Below are positions 52,225-64,000 of a stretch of DNA of 64,000 nucleotides, piece by piece; the first letter of the stretch is position 1; the number at the start of each line of letters is the position of its first letter. The notes beneath the pieces were generated by a model that saw only the letters and a list, made by a program, of their open reading frames with translations, was not told the origin of the DNA and ran no database searches. This DNA is from Marvania coccoides (Eukaryota > Chlorophyta > Trebouxiophyceae > Chlorellales > Chlorellaceae): NCBI GenBank assembly GCA_963854735.1, contig OY978099.1, forward strand, positions 2,108,001-2,172,000, given 5' to 3'. A program made the position numbers and the translations under genes.

Positions 52225-53243
52225 GACGAAGCCGTCGGTCCTAAACAGGCTGTAGTCCGCAATGCTTTGGGGGGAGTCCCTCGCTAGCTCGGCGGCAGTC
52301 TTGAACTGCTGCACCAAGGGGTTGGACCTGTGCATCATCTGCTGCAACGGAAGCATGACCTGCTGGGCGACAGCTCGCAGCGCAGGGTCCATTTGCATCA
52401 TGTCCAGCCTGCCGTTAAGCTGGCTCTCCGGGTCCAAGATGTAGAGCTGCACGAACTTGGGTTGCTGCCCTGCGGCGGGGAGCGCGGGGCCCACCCTGTG
52501 GAGCAGCTGGCCGTTCAGGCGGAGGAAGGAAATCGGGGCCTGGCGTAGCTGGAGGTAGACGCCATCGCGAATGAGTTGTTGACCGGCCGAATGTGACGAT
52601 GGAGGAACTTGGCGCCGGCGCTGCAGCCAGAGCCCCATTGCTCCCTCATCAACGATGCCAAAGGCTCTGGCGGCGGCCGGTAAAATACTTGCACCAGCGA
52701 GGAATTGTTCCCCTTCATGCAGCAGATCTTGGTGAAGGTGCGCTCGCTGGGCCACAATTTTGCCTGGCAATGCGGAAATATGTACGTGCGGTCGCCAAGG
52801 TTCTTGTAGGCCACTTCAGGAGTGCCGCCGCCGTCGTCAGAGTCGCTGGAGTCGAGTTGAAGGCGCCGGGCGCCACGGTGATCGGCACGACGTCGCCAGC
52901 GTTGACGGTCGACCCTGCGGGTGTGGCTCCCGGGAGCCTCGTGCGCGTTGGGGTCCACAAAGTCCTCATCAGATGAACCAAATTCTTCACCACCAGCCTC
53001 GATGTCATAGCGCCGCCTAACACGGCCCGCTTGCCGTCCCAAGCGCCGCAGCATCATCATTGAGGCGGAAGCAGCGAGGGCAGCCAGTAGGAGAAGCACA
53101 AACACCGCCGAAAACGCCCCCAAATTGCCATTGCTGCGATGTGACACAGCTCCGAGAGCCTTATGATGAGCGGTGACATGCTCAGTGTGTGTCACACTTG
53201 GCGCAGTCATCCCTGCAGCCGTTTTATGAGGAAGGTGAGGCAT
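52225..53243 (-). pseudogene. Helitron replicase N-terminal fragment
   Basis: The minus-strand frame from 53243 has a hydrophobic stretch, an Arg/Asp-rich linker, then IFPHCQAKLWPSERTFTKICC, matching the Cys-rich 'C..C.A..W..E......CC' start of Helitron proteins, followed by PPPEPLASLM. After a frameshift near 52750-52600 comes KFVQLYILDPESQLNGRL, then PALRAVAQQVMLPLQQMMHR and NPLVQQFKTA. This equals the '..lYi.Dpe.el..R......l......l......NP.vq.f' block before the Rep domain. The Rep and helicase parts are absent because an LTR element cuts in at 52224. It would have driven rolling-circle transposition. Confidence 0.7.
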
Positions 53244-53691
53244 AAAGCGTAAAACTTGAAAAGGTTAATTTAATTGCAAATTGAACTTACTGCCAGAAGG
53301 AGCGCGAGGGCCCGCAGGGCGGTGTTTTTGTATTACAGCTCAAACAGGTATGCCAGCAATAATAAGAGTGTGTGGTTGGGGGGACCTGGGGGCAAGAAGA
53401 GGCCGCAGGTGGCTGACGAATGGAAAGTCGGGCTAACAACTTGAAATTCGCGAGCTGGCTGCTTCCTTTTCCTCTTTGCAGGCTCACGCCAGATCCAACA
53501 AAATATATAGAAACATTGTGGCACGCGCGCAGAAGGAAGCAGGGTGCAAGCAGGGTGAGTTGTGTTCGCATCGTATGTTATAGTCGCAGAAAAGGAGGAC
53601 TTCTCGCCCTGCTGGGGGCGGAAATCCGGGTTTTAAGGCCTCAGGAATCATACTATGCACGCCTTATATGCTGGACCTGATACCTACTCCG
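53244..53691 (-). mobile_element. Putative Helitron 5' region
   Basis: Reading from 53691, TCAGGTCCAGCATATAAGG opens the block, which aligns with 24418-24640. It lies directly upstream of the Helitron ORF, so 53691 is a plausible 5' terminus (TC, preceded by A). Confidence 0.45.
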
Positions 53692-54549
53692 CTCCTATTT
53701 TGTTTTTTATTATATATAGGATTAATGAGATATTCATATTGGAATAGCATGTCTCCAAGTTCGCCGCCTCCCCTAGGGGATGTGGTTAAAGTTCTTTACC
53801 ATGCCTGGTACGAGTTGCGTGTTTGCGTTCGTTGTGCATGGCCCATTCCCCATGCCCTCCTAACCCGATCTGTGGAGCATTCAGTCGTTTCTTGGCTGTT
53901 AGCGCTCTTAATTGTTCCACGGAGAACCTCAAACACCAACTCAAACCAGCCCGATGTGGCAAGTAGATCTAACAAACCGTCAGGACGAAGCCGACCTATA
54001 CGGTCAGCTGGCGCTATGTCCATCATCTCTCTTGCAATGCTATATGCAATCTGGCTCCTGGTCCATTGTGAGCCTTGGTCTCCCTGTGTGCAACTGCCTG
54101 ACTTGATATTGGCAAAAAACGCACCCCCTTTTCCAAATTTCTCCAATCAGACAGTGCTCTTGCGCACCCTGATAGTACATGGTTTCATGGCCCCTACGCC
54201 CCGCCTCCCTTGCACCTTTCTCAGCCAGAAATTTTACTTGGCCCATGATCCTCGCAAAATTCAGCCTCCCACTCGTTTTGCTCCGTTGCTCATTGAGCCA
54301 CAATCTGGTTTAGGGCATATTCATGAATAGAGCCCTCTTCCTTGCCCTTAGACTTCTGTCTCTCTTAGCCGCTGCTGTCGTTCTTGGCAGAGCAGCCCGT
54401 GACTTTGCCTCTGCAGCTCTTCTCTTCAGAGCTGTACAAGACCATCCCCTTTCTCTCTAAACTAAATAAACTGCAATCGACCTCATGGCGACAGCGTCAA
54501 TTCTCTGTGCAGACAAAATCTTTCAAATAGCGGAGCATTTTTTCATATA
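53692..54549. other. Unassigned; ORFs on both strands
   Basis: A 220-codon + strand frame (53668-54330) overlaps minus-strand frames with protein-like pieces (RPDGLLDLLATSGWFELVFE near 53900-53990). No family was recognised on either strand, so no gene is called. Confidence 0.4.
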
Positions 54550-54965
54550 CCCAATAGGCACCGAGGATAATTAAGCTCAGTCATATTTCTCCACAAAAAT
54601 AAGATTTAAAGAGACCCCAGGGGGAGGACGCCTATAGGTGCACAGTTCCTACTCAAAAAGGTTTCCCTCGTCCAATGCATATGGGTCTGCCACAATCAAA
54701 GACCGATTCAAATTATTCTGTAGATTGTGGCTTTGCCGTCGCAATATGTGTAAAAAAATTTAAAATGGTCCAGAAATTTCACACCCCCGTGTGTTTAAAG
54801 AGAAAAGATAATAAGTGAATGGATCTCACCTGCAAAGATGTAGGGAAAGAAGGGTGAGAAAAGCGTCCGAGAAACGGGGTTTCCGGACAACGATTTCTCG
54901 CCGCCTTTCATCTATATTTGCGAAAATTCGGGCGCAAAAAACATTGCTCCGAAATTAAGAGCATT
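54550..54965 (-). repeat. Dispersed repeat R2, minus strand copy
   Basis: The inverse of most of 530-1045, with one of the two internal hairpin units lost. The remaining hairpin arms CCACAATC and GATTGTGG are intact. Confidence 0.7.
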
Positions 54966-55690
54966 TCAAAAACATAATGCAAATAGTTTACGTATTACAA
55001 TTCAGGAAAATTAATTTGAGAAGAAATATTAATTAAAAATAATAATACCATTCATGCAAAATGACAAAATTTCATGAACAGATAAATAGTCGTTCAAACA
55101 ACGTTTGCTACCCACAAAAATCCAGGAGACCCCTTCTCCATGGCAGGTTGAACCAACATCATCTCCTTGGGCACGCCCCCGAAAAGGTAGATTCTGAACT
55201 TTCTCCAAAAACAAATAGGGGTGGAGCAATACCGACGGTGGAGCCTGCATTTCATCTTCTAAAGCTCTCCTCTCAGCCCCACGGGCAGTATTTTTTACAA
55301 AACAATGCATACAGCCTACTTCATGGCCTTTGGCATTTACCTGTGCGCCCACTTGCGCCCCCTCCTCTGTGTGCTGCTCAGCATTGCCCGCTTCGAGTCT
55401 CGGTGACAAACAGCCGCAGAAAGCCCATCTCCACGCGCCAATGCTACCGCATCCGCAATGGGGGAAGGAATGTCCTCCACATCCCTCCACAACGCTCTCT
55501 CATCACAGCGATGACCCACATTCGCTTCTCGTGCACGACACGGCGAAAGTATCGCCAAGCATTCTACTGCTCATCCCTCATCCTTCACGACCGTCTCCAT
55601 ATGAGAACACCCACGCACTACCACTTCTCCACACAATATCACAGCAGCACCCTGCCTATTTTATCAAACATTGCGCAACATGCCATAATT
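54966..55690. other. Unassigned
   Basis: ORFs on both strands up to about 230 codons without motifs and with low-complexity His/Ser/Pro. Compositional ORFs are more likely than a gene. Confidence 0.4.
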
Positions 55691-56370
55691 AGCATGCTAC
55701 CAGGCCCGCTGATTTACCTCAATCTACTTTCTATCACTAATTACATGTAATTAATGAGAGAGAGGTGGTAAAAGAGGCGTATGGGTGGCAAGCTGATACC
55801 GTGCTTGGAGTTTTCCGACGCCCCTGCGCCTCTGTAGCGCGTCCTTTTTTTTGTTGGGGGTTGGGTTTTTTGTGTTTTGAGCGTGAGATTTGATTGGTGT
55901 GTTTGGGGGTGGTGCCGGCTGCCTTTTCGCCCCACTTTTCGTGTGATGAAATATGGTCAAGATTTGGCCGCAGCTGTGTGGGCGGCTCCAACTGAATCGG
56001 CGCAGCGCTCTTTGAAATTGGCCTTAAAAAATGTTGCATTTTCGGCGGCGATGGCTCTTGAGAGCTCCTGCCGGGCTGCTTTTGGGGCAATGGCTGGTTT
56101 TGGCGCGCAGGCCAGGGGGCCGGTGTGCATCATATGAAGCGGCAGAGGCTGGGAAAGCGGGCTCTGAGCTTGGCGAAAATCACCTTTTTCCGAAAATCAG
56201 CTTTTTTTCGACAAAGTCAAATTCTGGCGTTCAGCAGAGTTTGCAAGGGATTTAAATTGAGCAAGCAGCAAGGCCCTGAAGCAGCGCACACAATCGACAT
56301 CTTGAATTCCCTATAGAAATGAGTATGGACCCCTGATTTCTAAATGAGTAAATCTGGTGGAACGGTTGCA
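55691..56370 (-). repeat. Repeat E, copy 2
   Basis: The inverse of 13735-14392. It has about 50 additional bases near 55745-55795, bounded by TAATTA-type words. Confidence 0.7.
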
Positions 56371-56399
56371 TGCAAGAACTCCCCTCTAACCCCCGGCAA

Positions 56400-56575
56400 A
56401 CATACACATACATACATTACAGGTTTAAAGTCCTCACAAAGAAGCAACTAAGGCAACATAGCAGACTGGCACCGAAGTGCAAGCAGAAATAATAATAATA
56501 AATTGATGAATGAAAATGAGAATGGGAATATAGAAAGACCAAAGAAAAACCAACCGTTAAAAGACACTTTCTTCC
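56400..56575 (-). mobile_element. L1-like 3' UTR and tail, minus strand
   Basis: ACATACATACATTACAGG then TTTAAAGTCCTCACAAAG and AAGTGCAAGCAGAAATAATA, the inverted L1 3' end. No coding part remains. Confidence 0.75.
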
Positions 56576-56865
56576 TTAGATCATTTTAGATACGATCCTC
56601 TATCTTTGTTTCAACAGTTAATTATCAATATTTTCTCTGTAAGAGCAAGCCTCCAGACAAACAGGGTCAGTTCCTTTATAGACTAAGTCTTAGTGTGTAT
56701 TACTGGACTATACTGTAGGGATAATAACTAATCCCCGATACTGGGGAGGTGCAGCGTTATAAAAGGGAGGCGTGCGCAAGGCGTGCGCAAGGCGTGCGCA
56801 AATAAAGGGAGAATGCACACGTGGGCTTGTTTTTCATAAAAATATAATAATAATAATAATAATTA

Positions 56866-57752
56866 ATATAAATTTCATAGTCATCTATCGCATCTGCCAG
56901 CTACTCTTCAGAACCTTGGGTCTTGTCGAACAGTTGGCAGATGCGAACATCTTTAGATCGACTTTCAGAATAAATTTGTTTTGTTCTTTTCTCTTCTACC
57001 TCACAGCATATCTAGCATGTTTTCAACGTGGTGAACTTTTTTCAGCATATATCACAACTTTTACATTTAGATGTTAGATCTTCACCTAACTAACGTATTA
57101 TTCTCCCATACAATATGATATATCATCCGCGTTCTGTGCTCACGTGTTCCTCGAATCATATATAAGCGCTTTTTTGCTGCTCTTTGTTTCTCTGATGGGC
57201 GGGGACTTGTTCGACTGTATTGCCGCTTGTGCCTTCACCGTCTTCGCCTTCCCTTGCTACCACTCGTTTTCTTTCATGCTTTCGGCTTAAGGGGTGGCCC
57301 CGCGCCCCAGATTTTTTCCGGCTTTTTCCTTGAGTGAGCAATGGTTGGAGGCCGACGGCGATTGACGCAAAGGTCCTGGAGTTGAGATATCAGCTGCTAG
57401 TGCTCTGTTGATTTTGACATCTTACATCCTTACTATCATGTTTTCTCGTTTATATTTGCTTTCGGTATAGGGGCTCCTGCTGCGTCCCATTTTATTCGGC
57501 TTTTTCCTTGAGAACAACAAGTTATGTGGTGGACATGTGGTGAGGTGCGCCAGTGGTGGCATGATTTGGCATTCTTTTGTGCAGCGTTGTGACAGCGAGC
57601 GGTAAATGGCGATTAGTGCATGGAATGAATGGACATTGTGCAATTAAACAAGGATTATTTACATACAATATATATTTTCTATCGTTGCATATTTGAATTG
57701 ATGGCAAGCATTTCAAGCATATACGTACTTCACGGCATATTCAAGGGTTCTA
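56866..57752 (-). repeat. Repeat F, copy 2
   Basis: The inverse of 20655-21545. The flanking sequence differs (AAT repeats at 56842-56862), so the ends of F are near 56866 and 57752. Confidence 0.7.
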
Positions 57753-57829
57753 ATACTTTACCGCATATACCCTGATACTTTTCTTCCGTTCACGGAAGCG
57801 CATTTGCGTAGGCCTCTACACTTATTATC

Positions 57830-57945
57830 ATTAATTTTTTTATTTATTCCTACGCGCACGGCTTTCACTAGCGTGCCAGTCTGCTATGGGGTCTTAGTTG
57901 CCCTTTTGTGTGGACTTAAAACCATGTAATGTATGTGTATATTGC
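57830..57945 (+). mobile_element. Old L1-like 3' end
   Basis: GCGTGCCAGTCTGCTATGG ... GTGTGGACTTAAAACC and GTAATGTATGTG, a diverged L1 3' UTR with tail. Confidence 0.55.
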
Positions 57946-58059
57946 TTGTGTGTGAAATGAAAATGTCATAACTGGCCATGCAATAGGAATTAACGAGAGT
58001 TAGAGGTATATTTGGAATGCTTAGATTTACAAAAACAATTTTAAGGCTCTCCTACAACA

Positions 58060-59835
58060 TGTATGTATGTCTGTTACAAGCATATTTGCATATAAACGAT
58101 CAGATACAACAAGCATTTAAGCAGAAACAAAATTATACAAATATTTCATCTAATCAACCCGCACGAAACCAAATTTTTACGCACCCCAGGCATATATATC
58201 TAACCATAACCTTTCCCCCTTCATTTCATCCCATAACCAACCTATTCCCCAACTTTTTCGCCAGTTTTACATTCGATCTTAGAAACTCCAACCGCTAAAT
58301 CTCGTCCAATATTATTTTATCTCCCATCAGTTATCCACCCTAAATTGTGTTTGTCCTCCTTTCCTCCTAAATTTCGTTGTTTTTGTTTGATTTTCATCAT
58401 TTAGAAGAATGTTTTCGATTAGCAATACACTCATTTCATCTTCCCGTACCGTCATCAATACCATGGGCAACAATAAGAAACATACTGATGCGCTCCACAA
58501 ACTCCGTCGTGAACACTCTCTTAGTATCCCTACTTTGCCCCAGCTTCCATTTGGGAAGCAGAAATGCATTTACAATCGCCCCCACACGCGCCTTAATCGT
58601 GCTGGGCAAGCGGCTGTCTCCCCACTCCAGCCTGTCCCCTCCTCCACCGCGGTGCGCGCTGTCCCACAGCAGCACCCGCGCGGGGAAATGACAACCTGGC
58701 CGGCCCAAATCGCGCGGCCCCAGACCGCACGCCGGGTGTCTCCACACCCGTAAACTCTCAATAGGGGGGCGGGAGTCAAGGGGAAACGGCCACCGTGGTC
58801 CGCCGCAGCCCCTGGCTTCTCCTGCTCAACGTAAAAGGCCTCCTCCAAAGCGAGCCGTCCGCTGTTTTCTCACTTTTTCGAGGGGAGCGCCTTGTCATCC
58901 TTACAGAAACATGGCTGAGCGACGAAGAAACTCCCCCAACGGTGCCAAACTACCGCGCCTCCAATTTCCCACGCCCAACCGCGTCAACAACGGCGGCGGG
59001 AGGCGCCCGCGGGGGAGTGGCGGTCTACGTTTCTCTGGACCTGGAATCATTTGCCACCCCTTGCTCTGGCCACCCCTTGGCCAGAGCAACACTACCACGG
59101 TGGCCAATTTTATTGGCTCCGATTTGATGAAGACGCCGGACTGGCCCAGGATTTGCTTGTTGCCGCCTGCTATTTTAAACCCAATGACCCCGACACTGAC
59201 GCAAGCTTTTGCTTTGAACAACAGGTTGCCCAAGCGTGTGGAATGGGCAACGCGATCGTCGCTGGTGACCTAAACGCGCACACTAGAGCGCTCTAGTTAA
59301 GCCAGCTACATATAGCTTTGGCAAGATTCCGCTGCAGCTCGCATCATCTTGGTGTGGAGACGGGGCGCTACATTGGGCGGCCGCATTCGCAGCGGACATG
59401 CCACTTGTGTGCTTCTGGTTCTTGCGAGGAAGAAGAGCACATGGTTTTTCATTGCACATGCCCTTCTTTGGCAGCGATGCGTGAATCCTACCCATCTCTA
59501 TTCCCTGACGCGCCATCTTCTTCTTCCTCTTTCCCTTCTTCTCCTTCGATTCTTTTTCAGTTTTTGCAGCACGCTCCAAAGCAGGTTGCTACTTTCATTA
59601 AAGCCAGCCATGATGCTGGCGAGTACGAGAAACTGCGTGGTTGGACATAAGCTTTTCTTTTCTCTGTTTCTTTTAGTGGTTGTTTTTCTTTGGTCTTTCT
59701 ATATTTTCTTGTACCGTTTTCATTCATCAAATTATTATTTCTGCTTGCACTTCGGTGCAAGTCTGCTATTTTGCCTTAGTTTTTTCACATTGCCTTAGTT
59801 GCTTTTTTGTGCGGACTTTAATCCCTGTAATGTAT
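58060..59835 (+). mobile_element. L1-like LINE, copy D, with two internal deletions
   Basis: Order: 5' UTR (58060-58408); ORF1 start (58409, MFSISNTLISSSRTVIN), which lacks the 118-base insertion of copy A; a deletion at about 58580 skipping most of ORF1; ORF1 end at 58753; ORF2 endonuclease start (LNVKGLLQSEPSAVFSLFRG, ILTETWLSDEE, VAGDLNAHT) to 59290; a deletion to the ORF2 zinc-finger end (59313-59650, CHLCASGSCEEEEHMVFHC); then the 3' UTR to 59835. No RT remains, so it cannot move by itself. Confidence 0.85.
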
Positions 59836-61774
59836 GGCATGTGACTGGGACCCCATTGTGGAAGGGCTAAAATTGCTGAACTCGTTTTGCTGATGCTGCT
59901 CAGGAACCCGCGATTGAGGCCCCTCTGAGTCACCCAATCGCGGCTGCTTGGGTGATGGCTCGTCGCTGGTGAGGCGGGGAGACTCAGTGCGCTGTCGAGG
60001 AGGTGCCGTCGAAGAAGTGCCACATGTCCTCTTTATGTGCTCTGAACTGTAAAACCAAGAATGACTGCGATGGCTAATGGGGGCATTGCATCGGATGCAT
60101 CAATCAGAGAAGATAGGAAATGAAAGCTATTGAAAAAGTGAATAAATAGCATTATCAATACTTTCTCTACGCGCACACTATAAAACCCGCGAAATTTTAA
60201 GATGCAAAAAAACAATGTCATCAGATCATAACTGCGACTTAGGCAAACTTTGGGACTCAAGGGAGACTCTCAAGACTGTAAACATGAACTGTACATACGA
60301 AAATATTACAACAAGTCGGTACAAACTGAATTTAGAAAAAATCAGCCGAGGTCACGAGACTTTCGCCTGATTTTTCACCTAGGTCAGCCGGGTTTATACA
60401 TTCCGACGCAGACATCCAGGGAACTGTTAAAAAAGTCGCAACATGTGGCTGGATTTTTTCGTGAAAATTAGGACCACCCAGCTTGGCGGGCAACATGATG
60501 AGTTTCTCTGAGCTGCATAATTCAATGATATCGACGGTTGGCAACTCACAATTTTGTCGCTGGTAATCCTGCAGGCGCCCCATTCACTATGCCAACACGA
60601 TAGGTTCACTGCAGGTTCAATCGCAGGCGCAAAATCGTCGAACTTCATAAATCATCACCCCTGATTTTTCTGGCAAGGAAAAGGAAAGGGGTGGGACTCC
60701 CGCTAGGTCTGCCTCTTATTATGGCCAGGGTTTCAACGCTTCGCAATGCAACACATGTTAAAATGCACGCCCCTTATCATGTGCCTGTGCAGAGAAGCGG
60801 CCCTCCGTCATTCTGAGAGAGGGAGGGACAGCACCGTGTGTTCTCTGCCCAAGTTTTGCTCAAGTCGTGAATTTTATGCGAGGAACGCTGGCTGTCCATA
60901 GCCACTGTATATTTGTTTTAATATGAATGCACGATGGTGTGCCTTCGAGTTGATGCTTTTTAATTTTTGGTACATGTTGATTTTGTGCTCCTCAGAGGGG
61001 CAAATTTTTCTCTCCGACGTATGGAATTATATCTATCACTATTAATTGTTATAAAATAACGCGAAGATAGCATTATAACAGCCAGGAATGCGCATTGAAA
61101 GCAACCGCCTGACCAAAAGGCACGCCTCGCCTGACTCGCGCTTGACCTCAGGCCTAAATATATCAAGAGTCAGGCGAAAAGTCAGGCGGATTCAGGCGGG
61201 GACAAGGTTTCCGACGTCCAATCTAATTCATTATGTGTTTGTGAGTCGTGAAGCGATGGGGATTGTGAAACGTTGAAATAATGCTCTGGAGGACGCTTCA
61301 GCTAGTTGCCATGATAGTGAGGGTTGGTTTTGCCTGGAATTGAAGGGCAAGGAATAAAATATATGAATTAGAAAATTGGATTTCCTGCGGAAATGAGAGA
61401 ACCAGTTTTTTTTTTATTTATGATTATTTTTTTTTTGCTTTAGTTTCATCTCTGTTAATTTTGATTAGGTCCTTGTTCCAAATGTGCAAAATAGTCATGC
61501 AATGTTTTAAGCTGCTTGCGATGTTGTATATTTAACAAATGATATTCCAAGTGTGGAGTCACCAGCCGGTTTGTAATTGCTAAAAAAAAAACTGATAGTC
61601 ATCATCAAAATATACAAATTATAAAATTGCCATATCAACATTAAATCGTGTATGTGCTTTTTCGTATTGACATTCTCCTTTTATTTCTCTTCTATTAACT
61701 CTTCCCAGAAATAAATTAAAATATCTTCGCTACTAGATCTCCAGAACTGCAATGCCTATGGCAAACTATTCTCA
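59836..61774. other. No recognisable gene
   Basis: Only short ORFs. 59890-59950 contains an 8 bp inverted repeat (CGCGATTG/CAATCGCG). 61110-61195 has repeated GTCAGGCG-type words. The last ~400 bases before the gene at 61775 are AT-rich. Confidence 0.5.
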
Positions 61775-62647
61775 ATGAAAATTACGAATATAGCATCACG
61801 ATTTAAATGTAGTCATATTCGACTATTATGTGCCGTATGGATTGTTTGTATTTTAAGTGTTCGGAATTTTTATCCCAGCAATTCGTCAAGCAATAGTATC
61901 GCAGAGCATTCCCTGAATTGCCATCCGGCACTTAACAAAAGTTGCTGTGTTCAACTTAAAGTGGATACATTGCCATCTCACGCTGGATTATTTGCTGTTG
62001 TAGAGCTCAACATACCACCAAATAGTGCCAGAATGGAGGAGGTTCTCCGTGCACTGCATCTTTCTGTTAGAAGCAATCCTAATTTGCATTATGTCTTCAT
62101 TGCCAGTGACCCTAGCTTGGTTTCTTTAAAGTTTGACTTTCGTCATGATATTTGGCACTGCCCAGAAGTCCTATATGGAACTCTCCTTGACATTGGAAAT
62201 ACATATACTGGTGTTAAAATAGCCTCCAGTGCTGATAACTGGTTTCCTACTATTGATTTTAAGTGCTTATTCTCCTTTGAAAACAAACCAGTGGCTTATC
62301 TGTTATCCCGTCAAGAATCGGGTGAGTACTCAGAGAGGAATGCTTCATGTACACTTTACTTTAAAAAAGGGAGCTGGGATGGTATTATCTTCGAAACTGT
62401 TACCAAAGATGTCCTTGATGGAATGCGCTTTGCAAGGAATTATTGGGGTGCAGAAAATGTAGCTGCATGGGTTCTTCAAAATGCAGGATACATGCTGTAT
62501 AATTTATGTCCAAAATATTCACCTGTCCATGTGCATAAAACGAACAGAACCGATTTTCGTGTGAGAGTTAATTATCGCTCAAATTCTCTTGGTAGTGGCC
62601 AAGTGCGCTCCATTTTGGATCAACCCAAATTGTGTAATTTTTTGTAA
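61775..62647 (+). CDS. Algal-type glycosyltransferase-like type II membrane protein
   Basis: 290 residues with a hydrophobic anchor at about 15-30 and a Ser/Asn-rich stem. The segment IASSADNWFPT (149-159), then VAYLLSRQES (173-182) and SWDGIIFET (200-208) precede NYWGAENVAAWVLQNAGYML (222-241) and YSPVHVHKTNRTDFR (248-262). This order (a '.D..F' site, 'a.L.R.e', 'LG.en.la..l...Gy.v.np...i...H.H.s..R') is that of an uncharacterised glycosyltransferase-like family frequent in algae, partly resembling GT-A enzymes. Substrate is unknown. The frame is intact and intronless. Confidence 0.6.
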   Translation: MKITNIASRFKCSHIRLLCAVWIVCILSVRNFYPSNSSSNSIAEHSLNCHPALNKSCCVQLKVDTLPSHAGLFAVVELNIPPNSARMEEVLRALHLSVRSNPNLHYVFIASDPSLVSLKFDFRHDIWHCPEVLYGTLLDIGNTYTGVKIASSADNWFPTIDFKCLFSFENKPVAYLLSRQESGEYSERNASCTLYFKKGSWDGIIFETVTKDVLDGMRFARNYWGAENVAAWVLQNAGYMLYNLCPKYSPVHVHKTNRTDFRVRVNYRSNSLGSGQVRSILDQPKLCNFL

Positions 62648-62987
62648 TTCTTTGCAATTGCTGTTAGTATTGCGGTTACATCAAACATTTCACTCTCAAA
62701 ACTCTAAGCACCTTTGCCATCCTCATTCTGATAACCAGGAATTTATAATCGTCGTTGATTTTCGTAGAATATGCACCCATTAGAATAGTAAATAAGTAAT
62801 AAAAAATTGCATGTATATTGTAAGCTTTGACCTTCTGCCCATTCCCACACATAAATGAGACATCAAGTTGGTGTAATTCGAAATTACTTTTTCTGCCTGA
62901 GAAACTCAGTTGAGAACAAGAAAGAATTGTCATTTCTTAAGTATATGGCAGCCAATATTAGGATCACGAAACTGAATACATAATTAT
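62648..62987. other. No recognisable gene
   Basis: AT-rich 3' flank of the preceding gene with nothing identifiable. Confidence 0.5.
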
Positions 62988-63268
62988 TGGGTTGTGGAAA
63001 GCCCGGGTTCTTGTTAGGAAATAATATTCTTATGTGTGGAAGACAAATTTAAATATCATTTTTACCTTTGGGTGCCTTGTTATATCATTAAGTGCAGCAC
63101 CACTGAAATTGACATGTCCAGTGTATTCATGGGGGAACGTGCCCAATTAACACCCATTTTCTTTTTCTTTAATAGCAAAGAGGGTAGTGACAAGAACGTG
63201 GCATGGCTATGTTGGATGAAAAATGTGAGAGTTGTCAACATATCGTTACGATAATCGTAGCCTAAACG
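62988..63268 (-). repeat. Repeat H, copy 2
   Basis: The inverse of 33090-33372. Its edge GGGTTG-GGAAAGCCCGGGTT recurs at about 63878-63900, followed by similar ATATT and GTGGAAGA words. Confidence 0.65.
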
Positions 63269-64000
63269 AATGATGTACCTTGAGAAAGGAGTGGAGAAGA
63301 ATAGAGAAGTGATAATGCTGAAATAGAAGTGAAATGTGATGAAAATAAAACAGAAAAGAGCGATTGCACAATCTGGTTCAAGACAGCGGTTACGCAATGG
63401 TTGGCAATTAAATCATCATGTTGTCTGCTAAGGAAATTGAATATAAAAGAATCTCTTTTTGCCGCCTGTAGTCATTGAGTGACCGTATATGCTTGGACCC
63501 GCTTTATAACATAGGTTGCGCAGCGTTTGAGAAAAACATTTGCGAAGATAAGTGAGATTGGAGAGCTGCCATGGCGAAAGAGAAGGTAAATGGGCGAAGA
63601 GTATGACATGGGATAGAATTTGATAGCGCCATGTGGTGTTCATCCGGAAACATTAAGAAATCCGGTCCAAGTTGCGATGAACAAGTTGAATGAGACGAAA
63701 ATTGAAACAAAATTTTGAACACGGTGTTGGAGACATGAATGGTACATTAATGAACGGGTACCAAATAAAAAATCACGATGTTATGAAGAATTAAGAACAA
63801 ATTTTGATTCCCCCCCAAAGTAGTGGTTGAACCCTTTTTTTTATAGCGAGGCTTGTGTTTCTTCGGTCTTTAACTTATGGGTTGAAGAAAGCCCGGGTTT
63901 TCGCCAATAAAAAAAATATATTTGAGTGGAAGATTTAATCATCTCTGCGTGTGTGATTTATGTGATTGAGGGAATAAAATGTTACACTAGGGGGGGGGGG
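63269..64000. other. No recognisable gene; edge word of repeat H near 63878
   Basis: AT-rich with short ORFs only. 63878-63945 is a partial direct repeat of 62988-63050. The window ends in a G run. Confidence 0.5.

Noticed and set aside
53668..54330. 220-codon ORF as a gene
   Set aside because: No motif, overlapping minus-strand frames are as plausible, and its start overlaps the proposed Helitron end.
55061..55750. 229-codon ORF
   Set aside because: Low-complexity composition, no domain, ORFs of similar length on the other strand.

Overview
The window looks like nuclear DNA of a repeat-rich eukaryote, most likely an alga of the green/plant type. Support comes from interstitial telomere-like (TTTAGGG) units, short GT-AG introns (62 and 103 nt), several retrotransposon classes and no operon-like packing. 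The species cannot be named from sequence alone.

Two kinds of DNA alternate. (1) AT-rich, apparently single-copy stretches hold seven intronless genes, all on the + strand: 10181-11248 (exostosin/GT47), 23268-24257 (nucleotide-sugar transferase-like), 30074-31108 (GT17-like), 33582-34424 (class I methyltransferase-like), 40381-41451 (FkbM methyltransferase), 45489-46553 (GT77-like) and 61775-62647 (algal-type glycosyltransferase-like). Every product starts with a short, usually basic tail and one hydrophobic segment, the layout of Golgi type II membrane enzymes. Together they look like a locus for building and methylating secreted or surface glycans. (2) GC-rich mobile DNA fills most of the rest.

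Mobile DNA by region. 1.9-7.0 kb: an LTR element with 124-125 bp TGTTACA...TGTAACA LTRs ('element C'), split by a gag-only LTR element with identical 294 bp LTRs. 7.0-10.1 kb: decayed Ty3/gypsy pol, an inverted L1-like fragment pair and a LINE-2 end with a (GA)n tail. 15.3-20.65 kb: the most complete L1-like LINE, with ORF1 and an endonuclease/RT ORF2. 25.4-28.6 kb: a foldback L1 pair and a second element C. 35.3-39.3 kb: L1 copy B, its foldback partner and a mariner-like transposase remnant with an intron. 41.85-44.0 kb: L1 copy C with a foldback tail. 47.2-53.7 kb: element C copy 3, an LTR, L1 pieces, a second gypsy gag and a Helitron fragment. 54.5-59.8 kb: inverted partners of repeats seen in the left half, then a deleted L1.

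Several observations stand out: the seven-gene glycan locus; an intron present in one element C copy and precisely missing from another; two L1 foldback junctions that each occur twice; paired, compensating hairpin arms in dispersed repeat R2; telomere-like units at element junctions; and a probable multi-exon gene of unknown function near 44.2-44.9 kb.
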